DNA of 64,000 nucleotides from Paenibacillus cremeus (GCF_007786445.1 NZ_VNJI01000036.1:16422-80421); one strand, 5' to 3'; positions 1-9,341 are shown, numbered from the stretch's first letter. Numbers and translations: made by a program. The notes: a model not told the origin generated them from the letters alone.

Positions 1-150
1 GACGTAGAGGGAGCAGCTGTTTTGGAATTCCCAGGGATCGAGGAAGCTAGAGCTTGGTATTACAGTCCTGCTTATCAAGATGCTGTCAAGCATCGACTGA
101 AGGGCGGCACTTATCGAGGCATGATAGTGGAGGGCTTTTCGAAAGAATGA
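1..150 (+). CDS. C-terminal part of a DUF1330-like protein
   Basis: The window opens inside an open frame of 49 residues that ends with TGA at 148-150. It contains LEFPGIEEARAWYYSPAYQ, which resembles the C-terminal signature of small DUF1330 proteins (about 95 residues, ferredoxin-like fold, often dimeric, role unknown). The 5' part lies outside the window. The family assignment rests on this one motif, so it is moderate. Confidence 0.55.
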   Translation, partial: DVEGAAVLEFPGIEEARAWYYSPAYQDAVKHRLKGGTYRGMIVEGFSKE

Positions 151-190
151 TCGGAAATATGAAAGAAGATTTCGTATTCCTTTTGTTTGA

Positions 191-397
191 CAAACAACAC
201 TTGATGCTTTTATTGAATTGATGAATAAGTGCCCTGAAGATCAACGTAAAGTAGTTCCTAATGGTTTTGAAACTAATCTCCATTGGCACTTAGGACATGT
301 TCTCACCGTTACAGAGTTCCATGCTTTTGGTTCTATCGGGAATGGTTGCAGTTCTAGCTGCTCAGCTCATGCGAATGAAATATTGCATACTGGATAA
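191..397 (+). pseudogene. DinB-like family remnant
   Basis: The frame reads DAFIELMNKCPEDQ, then NLHWHLGHVLT and EFHAFG, the kind of N-terminal helix and NxHWHLGH metal-ligand motif seen in DinB/YfiT-like four-helix proteins (usually 150-170 residues). Just before it there is an in-frame TGA at 188-190, and after HAFG the reading degenerates and stops at 395-397. Only about 50 residues are recognisable, so this is a truncated remnant. It may have been cut by whatever rearrangement placed the germination operon next to it. Confidence 0.5.
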
Positions 398-434
398 ACT
401 ATGCAAATACTTCATTTGTCAGGGCGGTGGATTT

Positions 435-1949
435 ATGCGTTCATTTCTATGGCGAAGTGTAATGAAGGAAATGGAAAATACAACGGAGGATCAGCCTGAA
501 ACCAATTCAGAGCAGGATCTTCAGAAGTCGCTAAGCGATAATTTACGAGAAAACGAGCAAACATTAAGAGGGGTATTTCATCAGTGTTCAGACGTTGTAT
601 TCCGCTTGATTTCGGTTGAGAATCAACCTGAAGTACTAATGGTTTACGTCGATGGTTTAGTGGACACCAAAGCAATGGAACAATTCATTCTGCGCCCCCT
701 AATGTTAAGAAATCCCTCTTTTGTTGAAGGACCCCATTCACACCTTGGCAAGGTACTCGAGGAGCACCTTGTCTTTATAGCGCAAACAAAGGTTGTAACG
801 AATTTTCAGGATCTAGTGAATGAAGTTTTCAAAGCCCATGTTGCCATATTAACTGAAGGCGAAGGTAGGGCTTTATTAGCCGATGCCGGCGGGTTTGATA
901 AGCGTTCCATTGAAGAGTCAAAAGTGGAAAACGTTATCCAGGGACCAAGAGACAGCTTTACTGAGACCTTGCGTACCAATACGATGCTGCTGAGACGAAG
1001 AATTCCCAGCGCTCGATTAAAACTGGAATCGTTCACGATCGGAGAATTGACTCGTACGGATACAGCGCTAGCTTATGTTGAAGGGATTGCAGATCCGGAT
1101 TTGCTTGAAGAAGTAAGACAAAGACTCCACCATGTCCGACTAGAAGGAATAATGGATTCCTCCTACATCGAAGAGTATATTCAAGACAACCCTAGATCAC
1201 CTTTCCCTCAAGTTCAGAAAACAGATCGCCCTGACACGACGGCAGCAAGTCTTCTGGAAGGTAAAATTGCTGTCCTGGTAGACTGCAGCCCGTCTGTGCT
1301 AATCCTTCCTACAACGTTTTTGGTCGGTATGCAGTCTGCAGATGATTATTATGAACGGTTCGATTTTGTTGCGGCCAGAAAAATGGTTAGATATTGCATG
1401 ATGGTCATTTCCCTGATCTTCCCGTCGTTATATGTTTCATTAACAACATACAATCCGGATTTGCTGCCAGGGTCGCTCTATGTGAGTATAGGAACGGCAC
1501 GCGAAAAATCTCCTTTTCCTACGGTTATAGAGATTGTTCTCATGGATTTCGTCTTTGAAGGGTTACAGGAAGCGGGAATTCGCATGCCATCTCAGCTCGG
1601 ACCGGTAGTCAGCATCGTGGGCGCGCTCGTAGTCGGCGAAGCCGCTGTGAGGGCCAATATTATCTCTGCACCCATTGTTATTGTCATAGCGTTTACGGGA
1701 ATCGCTTCATATGGCATCCCACGGTATGGGTTTTCAATTCCTTTTCGACTTCTTCGCTTTGCTCTAGTAATATTGGCGGGGATTTATGGATTATACGGCC
1801 TATCTTTAGGTATTATCGCCATTCTGATCCATTTAGTGACCCTGGAATCGTTTGGGATCCGCTATCTAACCCCCATTGCTCCTCTAAATGTTAAACATTT
1901 GAAAGATGTCCTATTTCGAACGACTCGGTGGTCACGGAGGAAATCTTAA
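435..1949 (+). CDS. gerXA: spore germination protein GerA-type, A subunit
   Basis: Encodes about 504 residues from the ATG at 435, which has a purine-rich AGGGCGGTGG upstream; an open frame continues upstream to 297 but has no good ribosome site and looks non-coding. GerA-family A subunits form, with B and C, the nutrient receptor in the inner membrane of the spore. The N-terminal half is hydrophilic. The C-terminal half, from about residue 310, holds hydrophobic helices including the family-typical region around LTTYNPDLLPGSL and the QLGPVVSIVGALVVGEAAV stretch. The gene is followed after 4 bases by gerXC, so translation is probably coupled. Length fits the family. The nutrient cannot be deduced. 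Confidence 0.93.
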   Translation: MRSFLWRSVMKEMENTTEDQPETNSEQDLQKSLSDNLRENEQTLRGVFHQCSDVVFRLISVENQPEVLMVYVDGLVDTKAMEQFILRPLMLRNPSFVEGPHSHLGKVLEEHLVFIAQTKVVTNFQDLVNEVFKAHVAILTEGEGRALLADAGGFDKRSIEESKVENVIQGPRDSFTETLRTNTMLLRRRIPSARLKLESFTIGELTRTDTALAYVEGIADPDLLEEVRQRLHHVRLEGIMDSSYIEEYIQDNPRSPFPQVQKTDRPDTTAASLLEGKIAVLVDCSPSVLILPTTFLVGMQSADDYYERFDFVAARKMVRYCMMVISLIFPSLYVSLTTYNPDLLPGSLYVSIGTAREKSPFPTVIEIVLMDFVFEGLQEAGIRMPSQLGPVVSIVGALVVGEAAVRANIISAPIVIVIAFTGIASYGIPRYGFSIPFRLLRFALVILAGIYGLYGLSLGIIAILIHLVTLESFGIRYLTPIAPLNVKHLKDVLFRTTRWSRRKS

Positions 1950-1953
1950 ATCG

Positions 1954-3141
1954 ATGAAGAGGCTGCATCGAAAAAATTACCTGGCATACGCCATCATACT
2001 TACTGGATTAATGATGGTTACAACAGGGTGTTGGGATATGATCGAGCCCAATCAACGCTCTGTTTGGGTAGGAACAGGATTGGATTTGTCCCCTGAAGGA
2101 AATCTCCTTCTAAGTGCGCAAATTGCCGTTCCTAAAGCTGCTGGAGAAGCTGGAGGCGGTGGAGGAGGAGGTACGGATGATACATACTTCGTGAAAACAG
2201 CAATAGGCAAAAATTTAGAAGATTCATTTCAAAGAATTCAAGCCAAGCTGTCACGGAAAGTATTCCTTGGACATCGCGATGTGATTTTCATTGGAGAACA
2301 ATTAGGTAAGCAAGGGTTTAAAAAATTTCTTGATGAATTTGGACGGAATCCCATAAGTAACATTCGAGCTAATTTATTTTTCATCAAATACAGAAGCGCC
2401 CAAAACTTCCTTATGGAGAAAGCGGAACTTGAGCAATTCTCATCTGTTGAGGCTATTCGGCAAGTCCACTTCAACGGGATAAGAGACAGAATGACCACGA
2501 TGGTTTATTTCAAGGAAGTAATGCAGCGTGATGGAATGAGACCTATACTGCAAGTCATAGGCCCAAAGGACGGAGCGGGGCAGAATAAAAAGATGGAGAC
2601 CAAAGGATCACTATCCGCCACCCGTGAAATCGCATTATTCAATAAGTCGCTGCAAGTAGTTGGTTTTTTACAAGAAGAGGAAGCCGTTTCAGTTTTGTGG
2701 GCGTCAGGGTACCTTGATACTCAAATGATAACGGAGTATTTGAGTAAAGCAAACGGTCTCGCGACTGTTGACCTTCATCACATAAAACGTCAAATCGATT
2801 CGACTATAAATGGTAAAAAGATCCACATCAAACTAGTTTTAATGGGGAAGGGCATGCTGGATGAGAACGATACGAATCTCGATTTATTCAATAACAGAGA
2901 TATTCGGGCATTGGAGAAAGAATTCAATGAGAAGGTCAGTCAAAGAGTGGTCAATGTGATAAAAATGGTTCAGAAAGATTTCGGAACGGATGTATTTGGA
3001 TTTGGCGAAGCGCTTCATCGAAAGTATCCAGATCAATGGAAGCACATGAAAGAGGATTGGGACAAGCTTTTTCCCGAGGTCGAAGTGACCGTTACAAGCC
3101 AGCTCGCCATACGTCATATAGGTGAAAGAGGTCCCAAATAA
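1954..3141 (+). CDS. gerXC: spore germination lipoprotein GerA-type, C subunit
   Basis: A 395-residue Ger(x)C lipoprotein. I chose the ATG at 1954, preceded by CGGAGG at 1935-1940, rather than the upstream start that overlaps gerXA. The N-terminus has a basic stretch, a hydrophobic helix and the lipobox VTTGC, so it is exported and lipid-anchored, followed by WDMIEPNQRS, typical of the family. A run of glycines (GGGGGGG) at about residue 68 is a local low-complexity insert. It sits between the A and B genes, an A-C-B order that is common in Bacillota. It probably acts as the extracellular C subunit of the receptor and may regulate its assembly. Confidence 0.93.
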   Translation: MKRLHRKNYLAYAIILTGLMMVTTGCWDMIEPNQRSVWVGTGLDLSPEGNLLLSAQIAVPKAAGEAGGGGGGGTDDTYFVKTAIGKNLEDSFQRIQAKLSRKVFLGHRDVIFIGEQLGKQGFKKFLDEFGRNPISNIRANLFFIKYRSAQNFLMEKAELEQFSSVEAIRQVHFNGIRDRMTTMVYFKEVMQRDGMRPILQVIGPKDGAGQNKKMETKGSLSATREIALFNKSLQVVGFLQEEEAVSVLWASGYLDTQMITEYLSKANGLATVDLHHIKRQIDSTINGKKIHIKLVLMGKGMLDENDTNLDLFNNRDIRALEKEFNEKVSQRVVNVIKMVQKDFGTDVFGFGEALHRKYPDQWKHMKEDWDKLFPEVEVTVTSQLAIRHIGERGPK

Positions 3142-3174
3142 CACACACTCTGAAGCAGTGAAAGGAGTTAGCAT

Positions 3175-4260
3175 GTGAAGATCTCGGGCAATCAGTTGTT
3201 TTGGATTATGTTTTGCTTTCAAGTGCATTATGCTCTGAATCCGGCTCTGCTGTATGGAAAACAAGACGCATGGATCATCTGTGCGATGGGCGGCATTGCC
3301 GCGGTATTCCTTACACTAGTTATGGTTAAGATTAGCTTGATGTCGAAAGGCGAGGCTTTCGTCGTTTATTGTCAAAAGGTGTTGGGGAAAGGGCTTGGAA
3401 AGGGCATTGTGCTTCTCTATTTGCCTGTTTGGTTTATGCTGCTTGTCGTGACGCTTAGAGAGTGGGCGGATTACGTTTTTTTGAAGCTACTTCCCAATAC
3501 CCCGGTAATAATGGTTGTGTTGCCGATCGTTCTACTCATGATCTACGTGAACCTAAAAGGAGGAATTACAGCGGTTGGACGCTGCAGCCAGATTATTGGG
3601 CCACTGTACTTTTTGATTAGCTTCGTGCCTTTTTTCATGCTGTTTGGAATTATGGATTGGACGAATTTGCTGCCTGTTTATCAAGATACGGGGTGGCGCC
3701 ACATGTTGAGGGGAACGGTTCCTACGATGGCTTTAATGATGGGAGGTACTACGGTTCCATTCATGATAACCGAGTTTGATTCTGAGCCTACGAATATTAC
3801 TAAAGGTGCGATATGGGCTATAGGATTATCGACATTATGGGTTTTTCTTGCTTCTGTAGCTTCCGTCTTGGCGCTAGGCTCTCATCAAGCTCCACAACTG
3901 ACCATCCCTTGGGTAGACACGATCCGCTTGATCTCGATCCTTAATTTCATTCAAAATGTAGATGCATTTGCTGTGTGCATTTACACTCTTGCTCATTTTA
4001 TATCCATCTCGACAATTTTATTTGGGACAAGCTATGGATTTGCCCAGTCGTTCAATTTGAAAAACTGGAAGAGGACGGCATGGGTTGTTGCTGGTTTAGC
4101 TTTGTTTTTCGTGATCTTAACTTCAGACCTGGGTCACATAACCAAACTATACAGGGAAACAATATGGATCCCATGGATATTTCCAATTCATATGATTGGC
4201 ATCCCGCTGTTATTATTGGTTGCAGGGATCCTAAAAAATCGACGACTCCTTCGTGTCTAG
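3175..4260 (+). CDS. gerXB: spore germination protein GerA-type, B subunit (permease-like)
   Basis: A 361-residue integral membrane protein starting at GTG 3175, with AAAGGAG at 3161-3167. About ten hydrophobic segments are visible, as expected for the GerB/YndE branch of the amino acid-polyamine-organocation superfamily. It begins ISGNQLFWIMFCFQVHY, as many GerB subunits do, and carries the PFMITEF segment near residue 195. GerB is the likely germinant-binding subunit. It is the last gene of the gerXA-gerXC-gerXB operon. No terminator is obvious directly behind it; the next strong hairpin is at 4689-4787. Confidence 0.92.
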   Translation: MKISGNQLFWIMFCFQVHYALNPALLYGKQDAWIICAMGGIAAVFLTLVMVKISLMSKGEAFVVYCQKVLGKGLGKGIVLLYLPVWFMLLVVTLREWADYVFLKLLPNTPVIMVVLPIVLLMIYVNLKGGITAVGRCSQIIGPLYFLISFVPFFMLFGIMDWTNLLPVYQDTGWRHMLRGTVPTMALMMGGTTVPFMITEFDSEPTNITKGAIWAIGLSTLWVFLASVASVLALGSHQAPQLTIPWVDTIRLISILNFIQNVDAFAVCIYTLAHFISISTILFGTSYGFAQSFNLKNWKRTAWVVAGLALFFVILTSDLGHITKLYRETIWIPWIFPIHMIGIPLLLLVAGILKNRRLLRV

Positions 4261-4935
4261 TCTTAAACAATTGGATGCTACTGGGTAACGTTGCGGAGGA
4301 TATTTTTGCTAAAGTTTATCAATAAAAAATTGGCAGAAAGGTGTTTGTCAGAATAGGCGAAATTTAATAAAACCGATAAAGAATATGGCAAAGAGGTAAG
4401 ACGGTACATCCTCCAAATTTGGCATGAACAATGATGAATATCAAAAAAACGAGGAACTGCAGGACATCAAAGATTATGATGAAGAATGGGACGAGTCGAA
4501 TGCCATTATATGTTCCATCACAGTTTACGTAGTACGTTAAGATACTCCACTAACAGGTACGATAGCTCAAGGGATACCAATAACCAGTAGCCTTCGCGAT
4601 GAGTGCTTATATTTTGGATGCATATGCTTGTAACTCCCGTCCAGTGCCGCCTCGATCGCCGCATTTAATTCAAGCAAACTTGTTTGGTAAGTAAAATCAC
4701 TTCTAAAAAATGCCGAAGTCTGCCTTTTTGCAGAAAAACATCCTTAACCGGATGCTTCGACGTTTTTAGAAGTGATTTTTTTTACTTCATTTATAGAATG
4801 ATTGAATTGAGGTTTAGTATAGGACGTATTAGCTATGCTTTAACTGGTTGCAAAAAACCACTGGGTGCTGCGCACGGGAAGCTCTGCTAAACCGAATCGT
4901 GCATCCAAGAGTGAGCTTCGGTACAGTTTTTCTTA
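4261..4935. other. intergenic region with little recognisable content
   Basis: This 675-base stretch lies between the germination operon and the first YesM promoter. It contains the palindromic element at 4689-4787 and one possible 38-residue acidic micro-ORF at 4424-4540 (MNNDEYQKNEELQDIK at its start), which has no convincing ribosome site. I see no other supported gene. Confidence 0.5.
4689..4787. repeat. 99-bp palindromic element, possible bidirectional terminator
   Basis: The left arm AAGTAAAATCACTTCTAAAAA (4689-4709) and the right arm around 4761-4787 are inverted copies with few mismatches, and a second matching block (CCGAAG/CTTCGA) continues inward. Two small hairpins, CTGC-CTTTTT-GCAG and CATCC-TTAACC-GGATG, lie between the arms. 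The right arm ends in a run of eight T. It could stop transcription from either side or be a miniature palindromic mobile unit. Confidence 0.6.
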
Positions 4936-4965
4936 TTGAGCGAAAGGCATTCCCTACATTATAAT
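4936..4965 (+). promoter_or_regulatory. putative sigma-A promoter for the first YesM/YesN pair
   Basis: TTGAGC at 4936-4941 and a perfect TATAAT at 4960-4965 are separated by 18 bases, about 70 bases in front of the kinase start. This is a good vegetative promoter match and the only one seen in this gap. Confidence 0.65.
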
Positions 4966-5034
4966 TACTGCAAGCAAGCGGCGGGCGCGGAATTGATCGC
5001 TGCTTAAGCCATGTAAATAACGGGGGTATCGCGT

Positions 5035-6831
5035 TTGTTTATTCCCAGACTGAGTCTGCGCAACAAAATCATGATTATCTTTTTGCTGCTGATCGCGTTT
5101 CCATTAACGATACAAGGCATGATCACTTACTATGATTACTCCTCCTCGCTGGAGCGCCGGACGGCGGATTACACGGTGCAGATCGCGGACCAGGTCAACC
5201 GCAATTTGGATCGGACGCTGATAGAGTTGCAGCGGCTTTCGTTAATGCCGCTGTACGATCAGCAGTTACTGGCGATTCTCAGGCAGTATTCCCAGCCCGG
5301 GTTGCGGCAGCAGCGCCCGACTCTGGAAGAGATGGAGAAAATGTCGCAGTACATTTCCGGAGCGGCCTACAACCGGCCGGAGGTTAAGGGCATTCAGTTT
5401 ATTACCGGAAGCGGTTATATTTTTTCCAACGTCGATCCGAATCTGATCAGCTTTTATATCGATCCGCAGAAGGAAAGCTGGTACCCGCGAGTCAAAGAAG
5501 CGGACGGCGCATTTGTGGTCATTCCGACTCATGCTCCGTCGTATTATTTTACGGACGGTCAAAGCTATTTTTCCGTTGCCCGGCTGATTCGCGAGCCTAA
5601 TACGAACAACGTGCTCGGCATGATGAAGATCGATCTGAAGCTTGACGTGTTCCGGCAAATATTGGCCAATTTGAAATTTGCGGACGAGGGCAGCTTTATG
5701 GTCGTGAATGGCAGCAACGAGCCTTTTTTTGAGGAAAGCAAAAACATCTTCACCGATACCGTGGAGCTGGTCCACAGTGGGCGTTTTCCTAACGAAACCC
5801 GATCCGACACGATCGAGATCAAGGGAAAAAAAGTACTCGCCGTTGTCGATTATTCGGCTTATTCCGGCCTTAAGGTGATCAGTCTGATTCCAATTGAGGC
5901 GCTGCTGAAGGAAACGATCCGGCTGCGCAATTTCACGATGGGGCTTGCCGGCGTATGCCTTATTTCCGGTGGGCTGCTGGCGATTTATTTCTCGTTTAGG
6001 ATTACCGAGCCGCTGCTGAAGCTGAAGCAAAAGATGTTTCGGGTCGAGCAGGGCCATTTCAACGAAAGTGTTCCTGTCCTGTCATTCGACGAGATTGGGC
6101 AGCTCGGCAAAGGCTTCAATCGCATGGTGGAGGAAATCAACCGCCTCGTCAACGAGGTGTACGTCATCGGCTTGCGGGAGAAAGAAGCGGAGCTGGCCGC
6201 ACTGCAAAGCCAGATTAATCCGCATTTCATATACAATACGCTGGAGTCGATCAACATGATGGCCGTGCGCGGGCGGAATGCGGAGGCGTCAGAGATGGTC
6301 ACCGCGCTGGGCAAGCTGCTGCGGTATACGGTGGACAAATACGACCGGTGTGTGTCGCTGGAGGAGGAACTAAACGCCACCGCCTCATACGTCAAAATTT
6401 TGCAGGTTCGTTACGGCGAAAGGCTGGAAGTGATTTTCGACGTCGAAGAGGGACTGCAGCAGGCCGCAGTTCCCCGGCTGATTTTTCAGCCGCTGGTGGA
6501 AAATGCGATATATCACGGCATCGGCGACTGCGAAGAAGGGGGCACCGTCTGGATCACCGCGGCAAGATTCGAGAACGATTTGCTGCTATCGGTCAGAGAC
6601 AACGGGCGGGGTCTAACCGAGCGAGAGCTGGAGCGGATTCAACAGTCGCTTCAAGAGCCCGATTATCCGTCTTGGGAAAGTGGAGGCAGGCGGAGAGGTG
6701 GGCTGGCGCTCCGCAACATAAGCCAGCGGATCATCCTGATGTTCGGCCAAACTTATGAGCTGCATATTGACGGAAGTCCGGGAGAAGGGACGGCCGTTAC
6801 GCTGACTATACCAATTTCATTGGAGGGATAA
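5035..6831 (+). CDS. YesM-type sensor histidine kinase
   Basis: A 598-residue membrane sensor kinase, predicted to start at TTG 5035 behind GGGGGT. It has one N-terminal membrane helix (about residues 12-32), a large extracytoplasmic dCache-like sensor region, a second helix near residues 300-320, a HAMP segment, then the His_kinase domain with QSQINPHFIYNTLES, in which His397 is the probable phosphorylation site. The C-terminal ATPase part shows N-box (VENAIYHG) and G-box (DNGRGL) sequences. With the adjacent regulator it probably senses a sugar outside the cell and activates the transporter genes downstream at 7898-11832. The ligand is unknown. Confidence 0.9.
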   Translation: MFIPRLSLRNKIMIIFLLLIAFPLTIQGMITYYDYSSSLERRTADYTVQIADQVNRNLDRTLIELQRLSLMPLYDQQLLAILRQYSQPGLRQQRPTLEEMEKMSQYISGAAYNRPEVKGIQFITGSGYIFSNVDPNLISFYIDPQKESWYPRVKEADGAFVVIPTHAPSYYFTDGQSYFSVARLIREPNTNNVLGMMKIDLKLDVFRQILANLKFADEGSFMVVNGSNEPFFEESKNIFTDTVELVHSGRFPNETRSDTIEIKGKKVLAVVDYSAYSGLKVISLIPIEALLKETIRLRNFTMGLAGVCLISGGLLAIYFSFRITEPLLKLKQKMFRVEQGHFNESVPVLSFDEIGQLGKGFNRMVEEINRLVNEVYVIGLREKEAELAALQSQINPHFIYNTLESINMMAVRGRNAEASEMVTALGKLLRYTVDKYDRCVSLEEELNATASYVKILQVRYGERLEVIFDVEEGLQQAAVPRLIFQPLVENAIYHGIGDCEEGGTVWITAARFENDLLLSVRDNGRGLTERELERIQQSLQEPDYPSWESGGRRRGGLALRNISQRIILMFGQTYELHIDGSPGEGTAVTLTIPISLEG

Positions 6832-6832
6832 C

Positions 6833-7618
6833 GTGTACAAGCTGCTGATTGCTGAAGATGAGGAAGTGATCCGTGACGGGTTAAAGCATCTGATCGGACA
6901 AATTTCCCACGGTTTTACCGTCGCTTGGGAAGCCGCTCACGGTCAGGAGGCACTGCGTTATTTGGAGAAGGAGCTGCCGGATGCGGTCATTACCGATATT
7001 CGGATGCGTGAAATGGACGGACTAACGCTGACCGGCAAAATCCGCGAGCGGTACCCGGATATGCCGATTGTCATCATTAGCGGCTATAGCGAATTTGAAT
7101 ACGCCCGTCAAGCATTGAAATACGGAGTAACCGATTATCTGTTGAAGCCGGTAGACAGAAAAGCTCTCGTGGCAGCTTTGGACAAAGTTGAATCGCAGCT
7201 TGCGGGACAGCGCGGCATCAAGATGAGGCAGCCGGAAACGGGCAATGCGGCGGAGCAGCGGGAGGAAGGCCGGGCGGAAATCGGACGACTCGTCCGCAAG
7301 GTCAAGGAATATGTAGCAGCGCGTCCGGACGGAGATTTGCGGCTGCAGGTGCTGGCGGAGCACGTTCATCTGCACCCGTCTTATTTAAGCCAGCTGTTCA
7401 AAGCGGAAACAGGGCTAAACTTCTCCGACTTCGTGATGGAAGTTCGATTGGAGCGAGCCAGGCATTTATTGCGGACGACCAGTCTGAAAATATACGATAT
7501 CGCCAGATTATCCGGTTATCAAAGCCCGAAGCATTTCATGCTGGTGTTTAAGCAGCAAACGGGGCTTACGCCCGGGATGTACAGGGAGCAGTTCGGCACC
7601 GAATCCGTAGCTGATTAA
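6833..7618 (+). CDS. YesN-type response regulator (REC plus AraC HTH)
   Basis: A 261-residue regulator starting at GTG 6833, one base after the kinase stop codon, so the two are cotranslated. The receiver domain (about residues 1-120) carries the acidic pocket AEDEE, phospho-acceptor Asp55 in ITDIRM and the Lys of LLKPV. The C-terminal 100 residues form two AraC-type helix-turn-helices ending in YQSPKHFMLVFKQQTGLTP. Many YesN proteins are longer (350-550 residues) because of a linker region; this one has almost none. It presumably activates the cassette that begins at 7898. Confidence 0.9.
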   Translation: MYKLLIAEDEEVIRDGLKHLIGQISHGFTVAWEAAHGQEALRYLEKELPDAVITDIRMREMDGLTLTGKIRERYPDMPIVIISGYSEFEYARQALKYGVTDYLLKPVDRKALVAALDKVESQLAGQRGIKMRQPETGNAAEQREEGRAEIGRLVRKVKEYVAARPDGDLRLQVLAEHVHLHPSYLSQLFKAETGLNFSDFVMEVRLERARHLLRTTSLKIYDIARLSGYQSPKHFMLVFKQQTGLTPGMYREQFGTESVAD

Positions 7619-7640
7619 AACGCATAAGCCGAGTCCGCGG

Positions 7641-7796
7641 ATGTGTAAAGCCGTAATTGGAGCGCTTGATCTCAGCGAACGGGATATGCTTGGGATGATT
7701 ATGGCGGGCAACAATTTGAGCAGGGCGTCAAAGGAGCTAATGCCATGGGAATCACAAGCTATTCTTGAACTGGACGCCAAGGGTAGAATTCTATAA
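7641..7796 (+). CDS. small hypothetical protein, 51 residues
   Basis: An ATG-started frame of 51 residues (begins MCKAVIGALDLSERDMLGM) lies between the response regulator and the cre/promoter of the transporter. There is no strong ribosome site in front, and the family is not recognisable to me. The sequence is helical in character. It may be a remnant of a longer gene; coding status is uncertain. Confidence 0.3.
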   Translation: MCKAVIGALDLSERDMLGMIMAGNNLSRASKELMPWESQAILELDAKGRIL

Positions 7797-7835
7797 AAAA
7801 ATCGTACCAAACCTGAAGGATACGTGATTTATTAG

Positions 7836-7857
7836 AGAGAGCGCTTACACCTATAAT
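7836..7857 (+). promoter_or_regulatory. cre-like operator overlapping a promoter
   Basis: On the minus strand 7849-7836 reads TGTAAGCGCTCTCT, matching the catabolite-response consensus TGWAANCGNTNWCA at 13 of 14 positions. A TATAAT -10 box follows at 7852-7857; the -35 region is weak. This placement suggests CcpA repression of the sugar transporter when preferred sugars are present, with the YesN regulator supplying activation. Confidence 0.65.
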
Positions 7858-7860
7858 GAG

Positions 7861-7878
7861 CTTGTAAGCCATTACAAG
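7861..7878. promoter_or_regulatory. perfect inverted repeat near the transcription start
   Basis: CTTGTAA and TTACAAG are separated by GCCA, giving a perfect 7-base dyad placed where transcription from the TATAAT at 7852 would begin. It may be an operator or a short 5' mRNA hairpin in front of the lipoprotein gene. Confidence 0.45.
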
Positions 7879-7897
7879 ATACATAGGAGGGTGTCCG

Positions 7898-9220
7898 ATG
7901 AGAAAAAAATGGACGTTAGCCGCATTATCATGTTTGGTTGCGGTGGCGGCAGGGTGTTCGAGCGGCGGCGGAGGCAAGGAACAACCGGCAGCGGCCAGCG
8001 GAGGAAATGCTGCAGGAGCGACAAGCGACAAGCCAGTGGATTTGAAATTTATGTTTTGGGGCAATCAGGCTCATACCGATTTGTTTAAGGGATTGTTTGA
8101 CAAGTACAAGAAAACGCACCCAAATATTAATGTGACGATCGAATCGGTGCCGTTCCCGGACTTCCAGCAAAAAATATCGGTGTTGGCCGCAGGGCGCGAG
8201 CTGCCTGACATTGCTTGGGTATCGGAGCGGATGGTGCCACAGTTTATGGCTAACAACATCATGATGGACATATCCGACGTGAAGGACGACGCGGCTTTCA
8301 AGCTAGATGACTTTATCCCGTCCACACTTGATTTGTTCCGCAAGGACGGCAAGCTATATGGTCTTCCGTTCTCTACCCCGCCAAGTGTTATGTTCTACAA
8401 CAAAGACCTGTTCGACAAAGCAGGCTTGAAATCGCCGAACGACCTTGCCAAAGACGGAAAATGGACATGGGAAGAGTTTGAGAAATCGGCCAAAGCGCTG
8501 TCGAGCGGCTCTGGGGCCAGCAAAATTTACGGGGCGAATTTCTTCCGCGACTGGAAAACATGGATTTTGCTATCGTCCTATTCCTGGTCCAACGGCAGCG
8601 GTCCGTTCGATAACGATATGACGAAATTTACATGGAATGATAAATACGGCGTGGATACGTTTAACATGCTGCAGCGCATGATGTTTGTCGATCAATCTCA
8701 TCCGAAGGCTGGCGAGCAGGTCAGCTTTGAATCCGGCAAAATCGGCATGTTCTTCGATGTGTACAGCTACGTCTCCAATGCGCGGAAAATCAAGGACTTC
8801 AAATGGAGCATCGCGCCGATGCCGTCCGGCTCCAAAGGTTCCGTGCCGATGATGGGGCAAGCGGGATACACGATCTTTAAAGAAACGAAGCATCCGAAGG
8901 AAGCAAAGGAACTGCTCAAATTTTTGGCAAGCCAGGAAGGCATCCAAGCGACTCAGACCTTCTTTGTTCCACCGCGCAAAACGGTTCTGAATTCGGACGA
9001 ATTCCTCAAGCAGCCGGACAATCCTCCTGCAGATAACATCAAGCAGGCGGTCATCGACGAGATGCCGAAAGCACGGGTTCAGCCGGGCCACGTGCAGTGG
9101 ACCAAAATCGATAACGAAATTTTAGCCGGCTTCGACCAACTGTTCGGACAAACGGCGAAACCGGAGCAAATCGTGAAGTCGTTGGAAGATAAAGTGAATC
9201 CGATCATGAAAAGCAAATAA
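7898..9220 (+). CDS. CUT1-type sugar ABC transporter, substrate-binding lipoprotein
   Basis: A 440-residue extracellular solute-binding protein (family 1). The N-terminus has a basic start, a hydrophobic helix and lipobox VAAGC, followed by a Gly/Ser/Ala-rich linker, so it is a membrane-anchored lipoprotein. The mature part has the usual two-lobe pattern, with VTIESVPFPDFQQKI near residue 80 and PSVMFYNKDLFDKAG near residue 165. AGGAGG stands 7 bases before the ATG. It is followed by a hairpin, a TIM-barrel gene and two permease genes. No ATPase gene is in the cassette. The sugar is not deducible from sequence alone. Confidence 0.92.
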   Translation: MRKKWTLAALSCLVAVAAGCSSGGGGKEQPAAASGGNAAGATSDKPVDLKFMFWGNQAHTDLFKGLFDKYKKTHPNINVTIESVPFPDFQQKISVLAAGRELPDIAWVSERMVPQFMANNIMMDISDVKDDAAFKLDDFIPSTLDLFRKDGKLYGLPFSTPPSVMFYNKDLFDKAGLKSPNDLAKDGKWTWEEFEKSAKALSSGSGASKIYGANFFRDWKTWILLSSYSWSNGSGPFDNDMTKFTWNDKYGVDTFNMLQRMMFVDQSHPKAGEQVSFESGKIGMFFDVYSYVSNARKIKDFKWSIAPMPSGSKGSVPMMGQAGYTIFKETKHPKEAKELLKFLASQEGIQATQTFFVPPRKTVLNSDEFLKQPDNPPADNIKQAVIDEMPKARVQPGHVQWTKIDNEILAGFDQLFGQTAKPEQIVKSLEDKVNPIMKSK

Positions 9221-9227
9221 AACGGAT

Positions 9228-9263
9228 GCGCAAGCGGTTCGCGCCAACGGGCCGCTTGTGTGC
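9228..9263 (+). terminator. stem-loop behind the binding-protein gene
   Basis: CGCAAGCGG (9229-9237) pairs with CCGCTTGTG (9252-9260) around a 14-base loop. There is no T run, so it is more likely an mRNA-stabilising or partial-attenuation hairpin that keeps lipoprotein transcript in excess of permease transcript. Confidence 0.5.
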
Positions 9264-9341
9264 AGCGTTTACGCTTAGGCAAAATTTAAGTCACGCTTAC
9301 GATGCCAGCTTTTATTTGGGGGATTTTAGGAGGATACCAAC

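Noticed and set aside
61..300. Minus-strand 67-residue open frame at 86-289
   Set aside because: It is opposite the DUF1330-like and DinB-like readings and has no supporting signals.
4684..4890. 68-residue open frame
   Set aside because: It lies mostly inside the palindromic element at 4689-4787 and has no ribosome site.
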